Assembly (NCBI RefSeq): GCF_003892345.1
Contig: NZ_RRUE01000001.1
Span: 527,008-591,007, forward strand
Length of the DNA stretch: 64,000 bases
Origin: Lautropia dentalis
GTDB taxonomy: Bacteria > Pseudomonadota > Gammaproteobacteria > Burkholderiales > Burkholderiaceae_E
Direction: 5' to 3'
In this document: piece by piece, positions 45,667-55,335 of the stretch
Position numbering within the stretch: position 1 is the stretch's first letter
Layout of the letters: every line of letters begins with the position of its first letter
The notes under the pieces: model-generated
Told to the model about the DNA's origin: nothing
Database searches by the model: none
What the model saw: the letters and a program-made list of their open reading frames with translations, nothing else
Translations under genes and position numbers: made by a program

Positions 45667-47718
45667 CTACGGCCGAAACACCCGCACCATCTTCCGCAAC
45701 CCGGCCAGCATCTCCGCCGGATGGCCGCCCAGATCGTAGCGCATCCGGTTGTACGTGGCGACAATATCGTGCGCCAGCGCCGCATTGTCGGCATCCAGCA
45801 GACGGTCCACACGGTACAGATACTGGTTCGCTGTCTCATCTGGCAGACGGTCTGCCCCAATGGCCGCCAGCTTGTCACAGAAAACCCCGAACGCCTGCTC
45901 CACCGGATCCACCGGCTGCCGCGCCCGCAGCGTGAACAGCGCCGTCACCGCCAGGGTCAGCGCCAGCGCACCCGCCATCACCCCCGCCAGCATCTGCCAG
46001 CCATCCGACCCCAGCCCAAGCCGGTCTAGCAGCCGCCGCTGGCTGTTGCGATCATACGAAAGCAGCCACAGATTCCAGTGATGCGTGATGCCGTCCAGAC
46101 TCAGTGACCAGCTGCGCGACAGATCTGCCGCTGCCTTTTCCAGCCCGTTCTGCCCCTGCGCCTTCACCGACTCCAGCGTCCCCTGCTGGATGCGCTCCGG
46201 CGCCACCGCCGCCGTCGGGTCCACCCGCAGCCAGCCCTCCTGCGGATGCCAGATCTCGGCCCAGGCATGCGCATTGGCCTGACGAACGATCCAGTAATCA
46301 TCCTGGGTGTGATGTTCAGCGCCCTGATAGCCTGTCACCACCCGGGCCGGCACCCCCATGGCCCGCATCAGGAACACGAACGCACCACTGTAATGTTCGC
46401 AGAAGCCCGCCCGCGTACCGAACAGGAACTCATCGATGCTGTTGCGGCCCAGCTTCTGCGGCTGCAGCGTGTAGTGGAAATTTTCCTGCCGGATCCACGT
46501 CAGTACATGCCGGGCCAGCGTGTTGGGGTCGTCGCCCAGCTGCATCCGCCACTGCCGCGCCAGGGCCAGCGTGCGCGGGTTGAAGCCCGATGGCAGCTGC
46601 AGCCAGTCCTGCAGGCTGGCCGGACTCTGGTTCAGCCCCGTATAGGCGCCCGGATGCGACTGTGCCGCAAAGCGCGTGCGCTCGGCCAGCGGTGACTGGC
46701 GCATCCATTCCAGCGTGGGCAGCACGGCCGTGATGTCGCCCGCCACCTCGGGGGCTGCCGTCGTGGTGTCCAGCCCCAGCAGCCAGCGGTGCGAGCTGGG
46801 TTCGCGGGTGATGGTGTAGTGCAGCGCCTGCGCACCCGGCTGGAGGCGGATTTCCGGGGCGGGCTGATGCTGCAGCGCCGCCGGGGGCAGGGGACTCCAG
46901 GTGCGGCCGTCGAAGTAACCGAAACTTGGACCACGCCAGTACATGTCCGAAGTTTCGGGTGCGCCCTGGGCAAACTCCACCCGCATCACCACCTCATTGG
47001 ACTGCGCCAGGCTGGAAAAATCGCCGGGCGACATCGATTCCGACAGACCGGTGGTGGAACTGCCTTCCTTGTGCTGCTGGCCCCACAGCGGTCCGCCCGG
47101 CCGCGGGAACAGCACGAACAGGATGGCGGCCAGTGGCAGTGCCTGCAGCAGCAGCACGACGGACTGCCGCAGCCGCGTGCGCACGCCCACCTCGGCCTGG
47201 CTGTACTGCATGGTCAGCAGCACGGCCAGCAGTGCCGGCAGCACCAGCAGCGTCCAGAGCCCCATCAGGATGCCCTGCGAATGCAGGTACGCGGCCAGCA
47301 GCAGGAAGAAACACAGGAAGACGGTGATGAAGAAATCCCGCCGGGTGCGCATCTCCAGCAGCTTCATGCCGAGAAACAGCAGCACCAGCGCCACGCCTGC
47401 TTCCTGCCCCACCAGCGTGCGGAACTGTGCATACACCGCGCCCACCACGGCCAGACTGGCCAGCATCCGCACCACCCGGCCCGGCAGCGGCCGTCCGGAC
47501 AGCAGCAGTCCCAGCCGCCAGCAGAACAGCAGCGCAAAGCCGGCCGTGCACCAGAAGGGCAGGTAGAAGGCATGGGGCGCCACCGACAGCAGCGCCACCG
47601 CCAGCAGAAACAGCGTGTCGCGCCGGTCGCGTTCCCAGGTGCCGCCCAGCGTGCCACCCAGCGCCCGCAGCGAGGGGCGCAGCCGGCGCTGCAGGGGGGA
47701 GTCGGTGTGTGCCGTCAT
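45667..47718 (-). CDS. tgpA: Transglutaminase-like membrane protein TgpA (DUF3488)
   Basis: 683 residues, close to P. aeruginosa TgpA (668). An N-terminal cluster of about six membrane helices (DUF3488) precedes a periplasmic transglutaminase-like domain with Cys in GTRAGFCEHYSGAFVF, His in ANAHAWAEIWHP and Asp in LRVDPTAA; one more helix follows, then a C-terminal DUF4129-like segment (ANQYLYRVDRLL). TgpA is essential in P. aeruginosa; its substrate is unknown. The ATG at 47718 is chosen; a longer open frame upstream is not family-like. Third gene of the moxR-DUF58-tgpA operon, 100 bp after the DUF58 gene. Confidence 0.9.
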   Translation of the reverse strand: MTAHTDSPLQRRLRPSLRALGGTLGGTWERDRRDTLFLLAVALLSVAPHAFYLPFWCTAGFALLFCWRLGLLLSGRPLPGRVVRMLASLAVVGAVYAQFRTLVGQEAGVALVLLFLGMKLLEMRTRRDFFITVFLCFFLLLAAYLHSQGILMGLWTLLVLPALLAVLLTMQYSQAEVGVRTRLRQSVVLLLQALPLAAILFVLFPRPGGPLWGQQHKEGSSTTGLSESMSPGDFSSLAQSNEVVMRVEFAQGAPETSDMYWRGPSFGYFDGRTWSPLPPAALQHQPAPEIRLQPGAQALHYTITREPSSHRWLLGLDTTTAAPEVAGDITAVLPTLEWMRQSPLAERTRFAAQSHPGAYTGLNQSPASLQDWLQLPSGFNPRTLALARQWRMQLGDDPNTLARHVLTWIRQENFHYTLQPQKLGRNSIDEFLFGTRAGFCEHYSGAFVFLMRAMGVPARVVTGYQGAEHHTQDDYWIVRQANAHAWAEIWHPQEGWLRVDPTAAVAPERIQQGTLESVKAQGQNGLEKAAADLSRSWSLSLDGITHHWNLWLLSYDRNSQRRLLDRLGLGSDGWQMLAGVMAGALALTLAVTALFTLRARQPVDPVEQAFGVFCDKLAAIGADRLPDETANQYLYRVDRLLDADNAALAHDIVATYNRMRYDLGGHPAEMLAGLRKMVRVFRP

Positions 47719-47818
47719 GGTCTGGGGTTTCTGCACTGAAGGGGCCGCGACGCGTGTCGTTGCAGGCTGCCGGTCATGCCGGCCTTGTCGGACCGGCTGG
47801 AGAAGGCGGTGCGGTGCG

Positions 47819-48883
47819 TCATGGTGTGTGCCCCGACTGGGGGGCTGCCGTGTTCGGGGGCTGCGGCGCGACATGGGGAGCCGCTGCGGCCACGGGGGTC
47901 TGTGCCCCGGGCGGCAGCGTACGTCCCAGACTGCTGGCCGAGCCCTTTTCGCCAAAGCGGGCCAGTGCCTCCAGGCAGGCGGCACGCTGTCTGGGGCCGC
48001 GGTCGGTGTCGAAGCGGCGGCTGGGCAGCTGCAGCACATAGGGCTGCTCGGCCTGTTCGGCCTGCTCGATCCAGCGGGTCAGGCGCGACAGGCGGGTTTC
48101 CACATCCAGCCCGGGCGGCAGCTGCGCCCAGTCGAACACCAGTTCACCGCCTTCCCCGCCGTCGGAAAATTCGCGGGTCTGGGGCATTCCCTGCGGATGG
48201 CGGGCGATGGCCCGCCAGGCCAGCCTTCGCAGCGGGTCGCCGGGGCGGTAGGGGCGCAGATGGCTGAAATCATCGCCGCCATGCTGGTGCTGCTCGGCGT
48301 GGCCGGTGGGATCATGCGCCTGGGGCAGCGGGGCCGGCGGGTTTTCCGGGGTGGGCCAGGCCAGTACGCCGGCGGCCGGATGCCACCAGGTCCATACCCG
48401 CCACAGGCCCAGCGGAAAGTCGGACCACAGACGCAGGCGCGGGGCCGGCTGCCAGCCGCGTCGTTCGGTTTTGAGGGCCACCGACACGATCTGCTCGGCA
48501 TCGGCGGCGATGTCTACCGTCTGCACCTCGGTGTTGCGGCCGGTATCCAGATGGATGGCGTAGCGTGCCAGCCCGCCTGGGTTGAGGAAGGTGAGATTCA
48601 GCTCGGCCGTGTCGCCGGCATGGACCGGATCACCCCGGCCCGGTCGCAGCACCAGCCCCGCCAGATTGCGCCAGGCGTGAAACAGCGACACCAGCGAGGC
48701 GCCCACCAGCACGAATACCAGCACATAGCCGAGACTCAGCCCGTAGTTGATGGTCAGCAGCAGCATCGCGCCCAAGGCCGCGCCGAAGACCATGCCCATC
48801 CGCGACGGCAGCACATAGACGCGGCGGCGGGTGAGCGGGAAGTCGCCTTCCCAGGGGATGGCACTGCGGCGGAAGAGGCGCAT
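47819..48883 (-). CDS. DUF58 domain protein
   Basis: 354 residues. Two close membrane helices (about 28-75), a beta-rich region, then the DUF58 core with FSHLRPYRPGDPLRRLAWRA. Always found between moxR-type ATPase and tgpA genes, as here; thought to be a client or partner of the MoxR ATPase with a vWA-like fold. The C-terminal 40 residues (LGRTLPPGAQTPVAAAA onward) are Pro/Ala-rich and not conserved. Starts 18 bp after the moxR stop. Confidence 0.88.
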   Translation of the reverse strand: MRLFRRSAIPWEGDFPLTRRRVYVLPSRMGMVFGAALGAMLLLTINYGLSLGYVLVFVLVGASLVSLFHAWRNLAGLVLRPGRGDPVHAGDTAELNLTFLNPGGLARYAIHLDTGRNTEVQTVDIAADAEQIVSVALKTERRGWQPAPRLRLWSDFPLGLWRVWTWWHPAAGVLAWPTPENPPAPLPQAHDPTGHAEQHQHGGDDFSHLRPYRPGDPLRRLAWRAIARHPQGMPQTREFSDGGEGGELVFDWAQLPPGLDVETRLSRLTRWIEQAEQAEQPYVLQLPSRRFDTDRGPRQRAACLEALARFGEKGSASSLGRTLPPGAQTPVAAAAPHVAPQPPNTAAPQSGHTP

Positions 48884-48901
48884 GGTTCATTGGGGGAGAC
48901 G

Positions 48902-49825
48902 TCAGGGCACCGCCACCGCTTTCTGCAGCTCGGCCACCAGTTCGGCGCGGGCGCGATGGTTGGTGGCAGCGCCCCGGGCGGGCTTCAGACGGTGACCGGC
49001 CACCGGCAGCAGCACGGCCTGCACGTCGTCGGGCAACACGTGGTTGCGGCCATCGAGCAGCGCCCAGGCCTTGGCAGCGCGCAGCAGTGCCAGCCCGCCG
49101 CGCGGGCTCAGCCCCTCGGCAAACAGCGAGGAACGGCGCGAATGGGTGAGCAGGTTCTGCACGTAATCGATCAGCGGCCCCTGGGCCTTCACTTCGGTGA
49201 CGGCCTGCTGGATCTGCAGCAGTTCCTTCGGCGACAGGATGGGCCTGAGATCCTGCAGCCAGGAGCGCCGGTCACGGCCTTCCAGAATGGCACGCTCGGA
49301 CTTGGGGTCGGGGTAACCCAGTTCCACGCACATCAGGAAGCGGTCGAGCTGCGATTCGGGCAGCGGGAAAGTACCGATCTGGTCCTGCGGGTTCTGGGTG
49401 GCGATGACGAAGAAGGGGTCGGGCAGCCGGTGTGCCGTGCCCTCCACCGACACCTGCCGCTCCTCCATGGCTTCGAGCAGGGCGCTCTGCGACTTGGGCG
49501 AGGCGCGGTTGATCTCGTCGGCCAGCAGCATCTGCGTGAACACCGGGCCGGGCATGAAGGTGAAGCGCTGCTCCTGCTGGCGGTAGATGGTCGAGCCGGT
49601 GATGTCGGCCGGCAGCAGGTCGTTGGTGAACTGGATGCGCTTGTACTCCAGCCCCAGCGTGCGGGCCAGCGTGTGCGCCAGAGTGGTCTTGCCCACGCCG
49701 GGCAGGTCTTCCAGCAGCAGGTGACCGCGGGCAAACAGGCAGGCCAGCGTCAGACGAACCTGCAGCGGCTTGCCGACGACGACCGCGCCGATCTGCATGG
49801 CGACTTCCTGGATCTTTTGCAGCAT
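48902..49825 (-). CDS. MoxR-family AAA+ ATPase
   Basis: 307 residues, the usual size. Walker A LPGVGKTTLAHT, Walker B MLLADEINRASPKSQ, sensor 1 IATQNPQDQIGT, arginine-finger region ESQLDRFLM, and the C-terminal lid SPRGGLALLRAAKAWA. MoxR ATPases act as chaperones that assemble or activate protein complexes; this one heads a moxR-DUF58-tgpA cluster linked to the envelope. The ATG at 49825 gives the standard family length; upstream codons are repeats without family similarity. No good ribosome-binding site is seen. Confidence 0.9.
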   Translation of the reverse strand: MLQKIQEVAMQIGAVVVGKPLQVRLTLACLFARGHLLLEDLPGVGKTTLAHTLARTLGLEYKRIQFTNDLLPADITGSTIYRQQEQRFTFMPGPVFTQMLLADEINRASPKSQSALLEAMEERQVSVEGTAHRLPDPFFVIATQNPQDQIGTFPLPESQLDRFLMCVELGYPDPKSERAILEGRDRRSWLQDLRPILSPKELLQIQQAVTEVKAQGPLIDYVQNLLTHSRRSSLFAEGLSPRGGLALLRAAKAWALLDGRNHVLPDDVQAVLLPVAGHRLKPARGAATNHRARAELVAELQKAVAVP

Positions 49826-50330
49826 GAGGGCGATCTGGAGGGTGAGAGGGTGGCTGGAAGGAGAGACCGGACCGGGGGCCGGCCCGGAAATCCGGCCCGG
49901 AAATGCCGGCACGGACATGACGACACGGACATGACGACACGGACCTGGCGGGCGGATGACAGAGGCCAGAAACAGCCCCTGCCCGGCGTCCGCCCGGGAC
50001 AGGATCCGTCGGACCCGCAGGGTATCAGCAGGCTCTGTGCTCCGGACACGGCCGGGCTGACAGCCGGTTGACGCCAGCCTGCCGGAGCGCAGCGTACGGG
50101 CCAGTGAGCCCGGCATGGGGGCATCGGCCCTGTCAGCGCGCGGGTTCGTGGCCAGCGCGGAAACGCATGAGTGCTTGTGCGGCATGCCCTGCTGGTGGGC
50201 TGTTCCGGAAACAGAAACGGGCACGCAACAGAAAACGGCACGGTTCGGGTGACAGACAGCAGGACGGTCCGGCGACAGGCAGCAACGCTGTTCCCGGTAC
50301 GGGCATGCGGCGTCGCGCAGGGGCGGTCTA

Positions 50331-50336
50331 TATAAT
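50331..50336 (+). promoter_or_regulatory. Candidate -10 box for etfBA
   Basis: Perfect TATAAT, 210 bp before the etfB ATG. No good -35 hexamer is visible. The resulting leader would contain the fold-back half copy. Confidence 0.35.
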
Positions 50337-50392
50337 GACGCCGTGAAAAATTCGGGGCGGCCGGGCGCAATGCCGCATCGTGCGCCCTGCCG

Positions 50393-50467
50393 GCACATGG
50401 CAACGCACCGGATCGCCCGGGTACGGGAATCAGGGTGCCGCAGACGCTCTGCAGGGGGCTCCCGGGG
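50393..50467 (-). repeat. Half copy of fold-back family 2
   Basis: Read on the minus strand it starts GGGAGCCCCCTGCAGAGCG and continues CTGCGGCAC and GGGCGATCCGGTGCGTTGCC, matching the left half of the full copy at 35659-35735 with scattered changes. The right half is missing. Confidence 0.75.
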
Positions 50468-50546
50468 GCACTGCGCCCGCACGCTACGTCGCTGCATTTC
50501 TGGTATCGGCCCGGGTACCGGCCGCCTCCTTTAACGGACCTGTCTC

Positions 50547-51296
50547 ATGAAAATTCTGGTAGCAGTCAAGCGAGTCGTTGATTACAACGTCAAGGTCAGG
50601 GTCAAGAGCGACAACACCGACGTGGACATTGCCAACGTCAAGATGTCGATCAACCCCTTCGATGAAATCGCCGTGGAAGAAGCGGTGCGCCTGAAGGAGA
50701 AGGGGGCGGCCACCGAAGTGGTGGCGGTATCGTGCGGGCCTGCAGCCAGCCAGGATGCGCTGCGGACCGCGCTGGCCATTGGTGCCGACCGTGCCGTGCT
50801 GGTCGAGACCGACGCCGTGCTGCAGCCGCTGGCCGTGGCCAAACTGCTGGCTGCCGTGCAGGCGAAGGAGCAGGCCGGGCTGCTCATGCTGGGCAAGCAG
50901 GCCATCGACGATGACGCCAACCAGACCGGCCAGATGCTGGCCGCACTGCTGAAGCTGCCGCAGGCCACCTTCGCCTCGAAGATCGAAGTGGCCGACGGTC
51001 AGGCCACCGTCACCCGCGAGGTCGATGGCGGCATGGAAACCGTGTGTCTGCCGCTGCCGGCGGTGGTGACGGCCGACCTGCGCCTGAACGAGCCACGCTA
51101 CGTCACGCTGCCCAACATCATGAAGGCCCGCAAGAAGCCGCTGGAAAAACTGTCGCCGGCCGAACTGGGTGTCGATCCGGCGCCGCGCCTGAAGGTGCTG
51201 AAGGTGACCGAGCCGCCCGAGCGCCAGGGAGGCGTGAAGGTGGGCAGCGTGGATGAGCTGGTCGAGAAACTGAAGAATGAAGCCAAGGTCATCTGA
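50547..51296 (+). CDS. etfB: Electron transfer flavoprotein beta subunit
   Basis: 249 residues, standard length. Binds AMP structurally and, with EtfA, carries electrons from acyl-CoA and other dehydrogenases to ETF:ubiquinone oxidoreductase. Family motifs: [19 protein letters not shown] at the start, [34 protein letters not shown], and the ETF-beta signature in [20 protein letters not shown]. First gene of etfBA, 31 bp before etfA. Confidence 0.97.
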   Translation: MKILVAVKRVVDYNVKVRVKSDNTDVDIANVKMSINPFDEIAVEEAVRLKEKGAATEVVAVSCGPAASQDALRTALAIGADRAVLVETDAVLQPLAVAKLLAAVQAKEQAGLLMLGKQAIDDDANQTGQMLAALLKLPQATFASKIEVADGQATVTREVDGGMETVCLPLPAVVTADLRLNEPRYVTLPNIMKARKKPLEKLSPAELGVDPAPRLKVLKVTEPPERQGGVKVGSVDELVEKLKNEAKVI

Positions 51297-51327
51297 CCGC
51301 CAGGCGCAACGGAACAAGGAGTGACCC

Positions 51328-52263
51328 ATGGCAGTACTGGTAATTGCCGAACATGACGACAGGGATCTGAAACGTGCCACGCGGCAGGCAGTGAGCGCCG
51401 CCGGCAGGCTGGGCGGCGACGTGCACCTGCTGGTGCTGGGTAGCGGCGTGGATGTCGTGGCCCAGGCCGCGGCAAAGGTGGCGGGCGTGAGCCAGGTGAA
51501 GGTGGTGGACGATCCGTCGCTGGCCCATCAGCTGGCCGAAGCGGTGGCTGCCCAGGTGGTGGCCCAGGCCGCCGGCTACAGCCACGTGGTGGCGGCAGCC
51601 ACGGCGCATGGTCGCGACTTCATGCCGCGCGTGGCGGCGCTGCTCGATGTGGCGCAGATTTCGGACGTGACCGGCATCGATGCCCCCGATACCTTCCGCC
51701 GCCCCATCTACGCCGGCAATGCCATTGCCACCGTGCAGAGCGCCGACCCGGTGAAGGTACTGACGGTGCGTGGCACCTCGTTCGACGAGGCGCCGGCCGA
51801 CGGGGGTTCGGCCGCCGTCGTGAAGGAGGCCGCCGTGCCGGTCGATGGCCCGCAGGCCACCTTCGTGGGCCGCGAGAGTGCCGGCAACGAGCGGCCGGAA
51901 CTGACGGCTGCCACGGTGATCGTGGCCGGAGGCCGCGGACTGGGCAGTGCCGAAAAGTTCCATGAGGTGCTGGAACCGCTCGCCGACAAACTGAATGCAG
52001 CCCTGGGCGCCTCGCGCGCCGCCGTGGACGCCGGCTATGCTCCCAACGACTGGCAGGTGGGGCAGACCGGCAAGATCGTCGCGCCGCAGCTCTACATCGC
52101 GGCCGGCATCTCCGGTGCCATCCAGCACCTGGCGGGCATGAAGGACAGCCGCATCATCGTGGCCATCAACAAGGATGCAGAAGCCCCGATCTTCGGCGTG
52201 GCCGACTACGGCCTGGTGGCCGACCTGTTCGAGGCGGTGCCGGCGCTGACGGCAAAGCTCTGA
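51328..52263 (+). CDS. etfA: Electron transfer flavoprotein alpha subunit
   Basis: 311 residues. FAD-binding subunit of ETF. The C-terminal FAD domain is clear: [13 protein letters not shown], then [36 protein letters not shown] and the end [24 protein letters not shown] upstream of the ATG. No insertion. Followed by a terminator. Confidence 0.97.
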   Translation: MAVLVIAEHDDRDLKRATRQAVSAAGRLGGDVHLLVLGSGVDVVAQAAAKVAGVSQVKVVDDPSLAHQLAEAVAAQVVAQAAGYSHVVAAATAHGRDFMPRVAALLDVAQISDVTGIDAPDTFRRPIYAGNAIATVQSADPVKVLTVRGTSFDEAPADGGSAAVVKEAAVPVDGPQATFVGRESAGNERPELTAATVIVAGGRGLGSAEKFHEVLEPLADKLNAALGASRAAVDAGYAPNDWQVGQTGKIVAPQLYIAAGISGAIQHLAGMKDSRIIVAINKDAEAPIFGVADYGLVADLFEAVPALTAKL

Positions 52264-52332
52264 GTGCCTGTGGGGCGGGGCCGCTCCATCCACGTCCCCC
52301 GGCATCTGCCGGAAGAACACCTGAGTGCCCGC

Positions 52333-52368
52333 GGAGCGGGGCTGCACCTCCCGGCCCCGTTCCGTTTT
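52333..52368 (+). terminator. Terminator after etfBA
   Basis: GGAGCGGGGC (52333-52342) pairs with GCCCCGTTCC (52354-52363) at 9 of 10 positions, followed by GTTTTG. It lies 70 bp after the etfA stop. Confidence 0.65.
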
Positions 52369-52530
52369 GTGAACTGCATCACCCTGTTTTTGTTGGGATT
52401 TTCGACGATGCAAAGCCGTCCGACGTTTTCGCAGATAACCGGGGTTTTGCGCTTGCGGTTTTGAAAACCGCCGATCAAACTTGCCGGCCACTGGTGCCTT
52501 CCCGGGCGCCGTTCGTCAGGAGAGGTTGGC

Positions 52531-53139
52531 ATGAAATCGCAATTCACGGCAGGCCGCATCCCGGCCGCTGCAGCAGGTGTTCAAGCCCGCGGCGCACAGG
52601 CCGCGGCATCCCGTTCTTCCCGTGTCGTGCTGTCGTGTGCCGCGCTGGCGCTCGGCGGCCTGCTGGTGGCCGGCAACGCCCGGGCCGAGTCGGTCACCCG
52701 CGTCTACCAGTCGCGCATGCCGGACGGCTCGGTGGTCTTCGGTGACAAGCCGGCCCAGGGGGCCGTGCAGCACGAAGGGCGTGACTACCGTCTGCCCGAC
52801 GCCCCGCCGGCCGCCACGCTGGAGGCCGAGCGCCGCAACTGGTCCGAACAGAATCGCGCTTTCGAGCAGCGCTACACCGACCGGCTGGCCATCGAGGCCG
52901 CCAAACGCCAGCAGGCCCAGCAGGATGCCCTGTTGAAGGCCCTGGTCGGTGGTCTGTCGGTGGCCCTGTCGCCGTCCGATACGCTGCTCTATGGCGGGGT
53001 GCCCGTCTGGGGGCCGGGCGCACGCCCGGTACCGCCCATGGTGGGGCAGGGCAGTGCCTATCGCAGTTCGCCGGGCGCGGTGAATGGCCGTGGTGCACCG
53101 TTCCTGTCCAGTGGCTTCCAGGCACACGGGCCGAACTGA
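52531..53139 (+). CDS. DUF4124 domain exported protein
   Basis: 202 residues. A long N-terminal lead with a hydrophobic segment (VVLSCAALALGGLLVAG, about 33-49) ends in a signal-peptidase-like NARAES. The DUF4124 core follows: VYQSRMPDGSVVFGDKP, a short beta fold common in exported betaproteobacterial proteins. Then comes a charged helix (EAERRNWSEQNRAFEQRY) and a Gly/Pro-rich tail. Function unknown. AGGAGAGG about 7 bases before the ATG. Confidence 0.75.
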   Translation: MKSQFTAGRIPAAAAGVQARGAQAAASRSSRVVLSCAALALGGLLVAGNARAESVTRVYQSRMPDGSVVFGDKPAQGAVQHEGRDYRLPDAPPAATLEAERRNWSEQNRAFEQRYTDRLAIEAAKRQQAQQDALLKALVGGLSVALSPSDTLLYGGVPVWGPGARPVPPMVGQGSAYRSSPGAVNGRGAPFLSSGFQAHGPN

Positions 53140-53151
53140 ACCGGCGCTGCT

Positions 53152-54486
53152 TCAGGCCTGCTCCGCGTCGCCGTCCGGCGCGGGCTCCGGCTCCTTCACC
53201 CGGGTGACCAGCAGCTGGTCGATGCGGTGGTGGTCGATGTCTACCACCTCGAACTTGTAGCCCCCGTAGGTGACGGTGTCGGTCAGCTTGGGCATCCGGC
53301 GCAGGCTGTACATCATGAAGCCTGCCAGGGTTTCGTAGCTGCTGTCTTCGGGCAGCTCCTCGATGTCCAGCGCACGCAGCACGGTTTCCACGGGCGTCAG
53401 GCCATCGATCAGCCAGCTGTTGTCGTCGCGCTTGACGATCTGCCGCTGGTTGTCGTTGACCAGATCGCCCATCACCGTGCTCATCACGTCGTTCAGGGTG
53501 ATCAGCCCCACCACCAGGGCGTATTCGTTCAGCACGATGGCGATGTCGTCGCGGCTGGCGCGGAAGTGGTTGAGCAGCTCGGACAGCGTGAGCGAATCCG
53601 GGATGGTCAGCACCGGCTTGATCCACGGAGCGCCCCTGAGTGTCAGTGGCTCGTCGTTCAGGATGCGGGCCAGCAGGTCCTTCGATTCCACATAGCCGAC
53701 GATGCGGTCGATTTCCTCGTCGCAGACCAGGAAGCGCGAATGCGCCAGCTGGGCGATCTGGTCGCGGATCTCCTGGTCGGTCTCCTGCAGCGTCAGGTAG
53801 GCGATGCTCTCGCGGGTGGTCATGGCCGACGACACCAGGCGCGACTCCAGCTCGAACACGTTCTCGATCAGGTGGTATTCGGTATCGGGCAGCACACCGG
53901 CCTCGGCGCCGGCGTCCACCACGGCCGAGATGTCGTCGAAGGTGAGTTCGTCGGTGCGCTGGGCGGGCAGCCCGAACAGCGAAATCAGTTTGTCCGACAG
54001 CGTGTTGAAGATCCACACCAGCGGCTTGAACATCACGATGCAGCCATGCAGCGGACGTACCAGCCGGCGGGCCAGTTTTTCGGGGGCCAGCATGGCCAGC
54101 CGCTTCGGCAGCAGGTCGGCAAACAGCACGAACAGGCTGGTCACGGCCAGGAACGACAGGGTGGTGGACAGGGGCTCCAGCCAGGGGCCGTCGTAGACGG
54201 GTTTGATCAGGTCGCTGAAGCTGGGGCTCAGCGCCGATTCACCCACGGCACCGGCCAGGATGGCCACGGTGTTGATGCCGATCTGCACGGCGGTGACGAA
54301 CTGGCCGGGGCGTGACTGCAGGGCAAGGATTTCCTTTGCCCGCTCGTCTCCCTCATCGGCCAGCACCTGCAGCTTGATGCGGCGCGAGGCGGCCAGCGAG
54401 ATTTCGGCGGCCGAAAAGAAGGCACTGCCCAGAACGAGCAGCAGCAGGATGAACAGCTGTTGGGTGGGACTGAAACTGAAATGCAA
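53152..54486 (-). CDS. paeA: CNNM/CorC-family polyamine exporter PaeA (YtfL)
   Basis: 444 residues. Order: DUF21 transmembrane domain with four helices (about 5-200), two CBS domains (about 215-340), CorC_HlyC domain (to about 430). Highly similar in pattern to E. coli YtfL/PaeA, which exports cadaverine and putrescine: SAAEISLAASRRIKLQVLAD, FVLFADLLPKRLAML, LNEYALVVGLITLNDVM, NSWLIDG. Magnesium efflux is an older suggestion for the family. Convergent with the DUF4124 gene, 12 bp apart. Confidence 0.9.
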   Translation of the reverse strand: MHFSFSPTQQLFILLLLVLGSAFFSAAEISLAASRRIKLQVLADEGDERAKEILALQSRPGQFVTAVQIGINTVAILAGAVGESALSPSFSDLIKPVYDGPWLEPLSTTLSFLAVTSLFVLFADLLPKRLAMLAPEKLARRLVRPLHGCIVMFKPLVWIFNTLSDKLISLFGLPAQRTDELTFDDISAVVDAGAEAGVLPDTEYHLIENVFELESRLVSSAMTTRESIAYLTLQETDQEIRDQIAQLAHSRFLVCDEEIDRIVGYVESKDLLARILNDEPLTLRGAPWIKPVLTIPDSLTLSELLNHFRASRDDIAIVLNEYALVVGLITLNDVMSTVMGDLVNDNQRQIVKRDDNSWLIDGLTPVETVLRALDIEELPEDSSYETLAGFMMYSLRRMPKLTDTVTYGGYKFEVVDIDHHRIDQLLVTRVKEPEPAPDGDAEQA

Positions 54487-55039
54487 AGCTAGGCTCCGGA
54501 TACGGACGGCCCGGGCGTGCCGGGAGGTATCCGATCAGCCGGGTGCTCCGGTGGGGCCGGCAAAAACAGCTTGGCAGGCACGCATCTAGGGGCGTGCGTT
54601 TCAGACGTGATCAGACCTTTCCGGTGAGGAATGGGTACCTCGGGGTCATCCGAACCCAAAGCTTAACCATTTTGTGTGATTTCGGCCACTGCCGGCCGAC
54701 TGCCGTCATGGACGGCGCCCCGGGTTCATCATTCCTGCGACAGTGAAAGGGGCATGCGGACGGAAAACGGGGCCGCCTCGTCAGTACACGGCCGGGGCCT
54801 GCCGGGAACGAATGGGTTCAAACGTGTTTCAGGCCGCGTGGGTGGGCGCGACGCGTATCAAAAACATGACAAGAGCGCGCTGGACCTATACAATCAAGAG
54901 TTTCCTCATCATCGGGTTCTGGATGTCCGGCTGCCTTGGGCCTTCGGACGTACGGGGCCCGGCAGTCAGAGGTTCTGGTCAGTCCCGGTGTCCGGGTGCC
55001 AGGCCCTTTGTACATCGGCTGGTATTCGGAGATATCTCA
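54487..55039. other. 553-bp divergent gap paeA / rpsP
   Basis: Holds the rpsP promoter (54866-54894) and a GC-rich leader from about 54900 to 55030 that can form several overlapping stems (for example GTCCG/CGGAC near 54920-54950). No gene recognised; frames here lack family-like sequence. Confidence 0.5.
54866..54894 (+). promoter_or_regulatory. Promoter of the rpsP operon
   Basis: ATGACA (54866-54871; 5 of 6 to TTGACA) and TACAAT (54889-54894; 5 of 6 to TATAAT) are 17 bp apart, optimal sigma-70 spacing. It predicts a leader of about 140 nt before rpsP. Confidence 0.6.
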
Positions 55040-55300
55040 ATGGTCGTCGTTCGTCTTTCCCGTGGTGGTTCCAAGAAGCGCCCCTTCTACAACATTGTCG
55101 TGACCGACAAGCGCAACCGTCGCGACGGCAGCTTCATCGAGCGTCTGGGCTTCTACAACCCCGTGGCTTCCGAGAAGGACCAGCAGGGCCTGCGTCTGGA
55201 CCTGGCCCGTGTGCAGCACTGGGTCTCCCAGGGCGCACAGCTCTCGCCCAGCGTGGCCCGTCTGGCCAAGCAGGTTGGTGCCCAGCAGGCCGCTGCCTGA
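55040..55300 (+). CDS. rpsP: Ribosomal protein bS16
   Basis: 86 residues. Small-subunit protein needed for 30S assembly. Typical start [20 protein letters not shown] and [16 protein letters not shown] precedes the ATG at 55040. First gene of the rpsP-rimM-trmD set; rimM follows after 35 bp. Confidence 0.98.
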   Translation: MVVVRLSRGGSKKRPFYNIVVTDKRNRRDGSFIERLGFYNPVASEKDQQGLRLDLARVQHWVSQGAQLSPSVARLAKQVGAQQAAA

Positions 55301-55335
55301 TTTCGCGGGGTCTCCCGTGATACCGGGGCTGGCGC

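Larger units (their letters stand above)
49826..50546. other. 721-bp divergent gap moxR / etfB
   Basis: No gene recognised. It holds small direct repeats (CCGGCCCGGAAAT twice at 49879-49904, ACGGACATGACGAC twice at 49911-49938), a TATAAT at 50331 facing etfB, and a half copy of fold-back family 2 at 50393-50467. Confidence 0.5.
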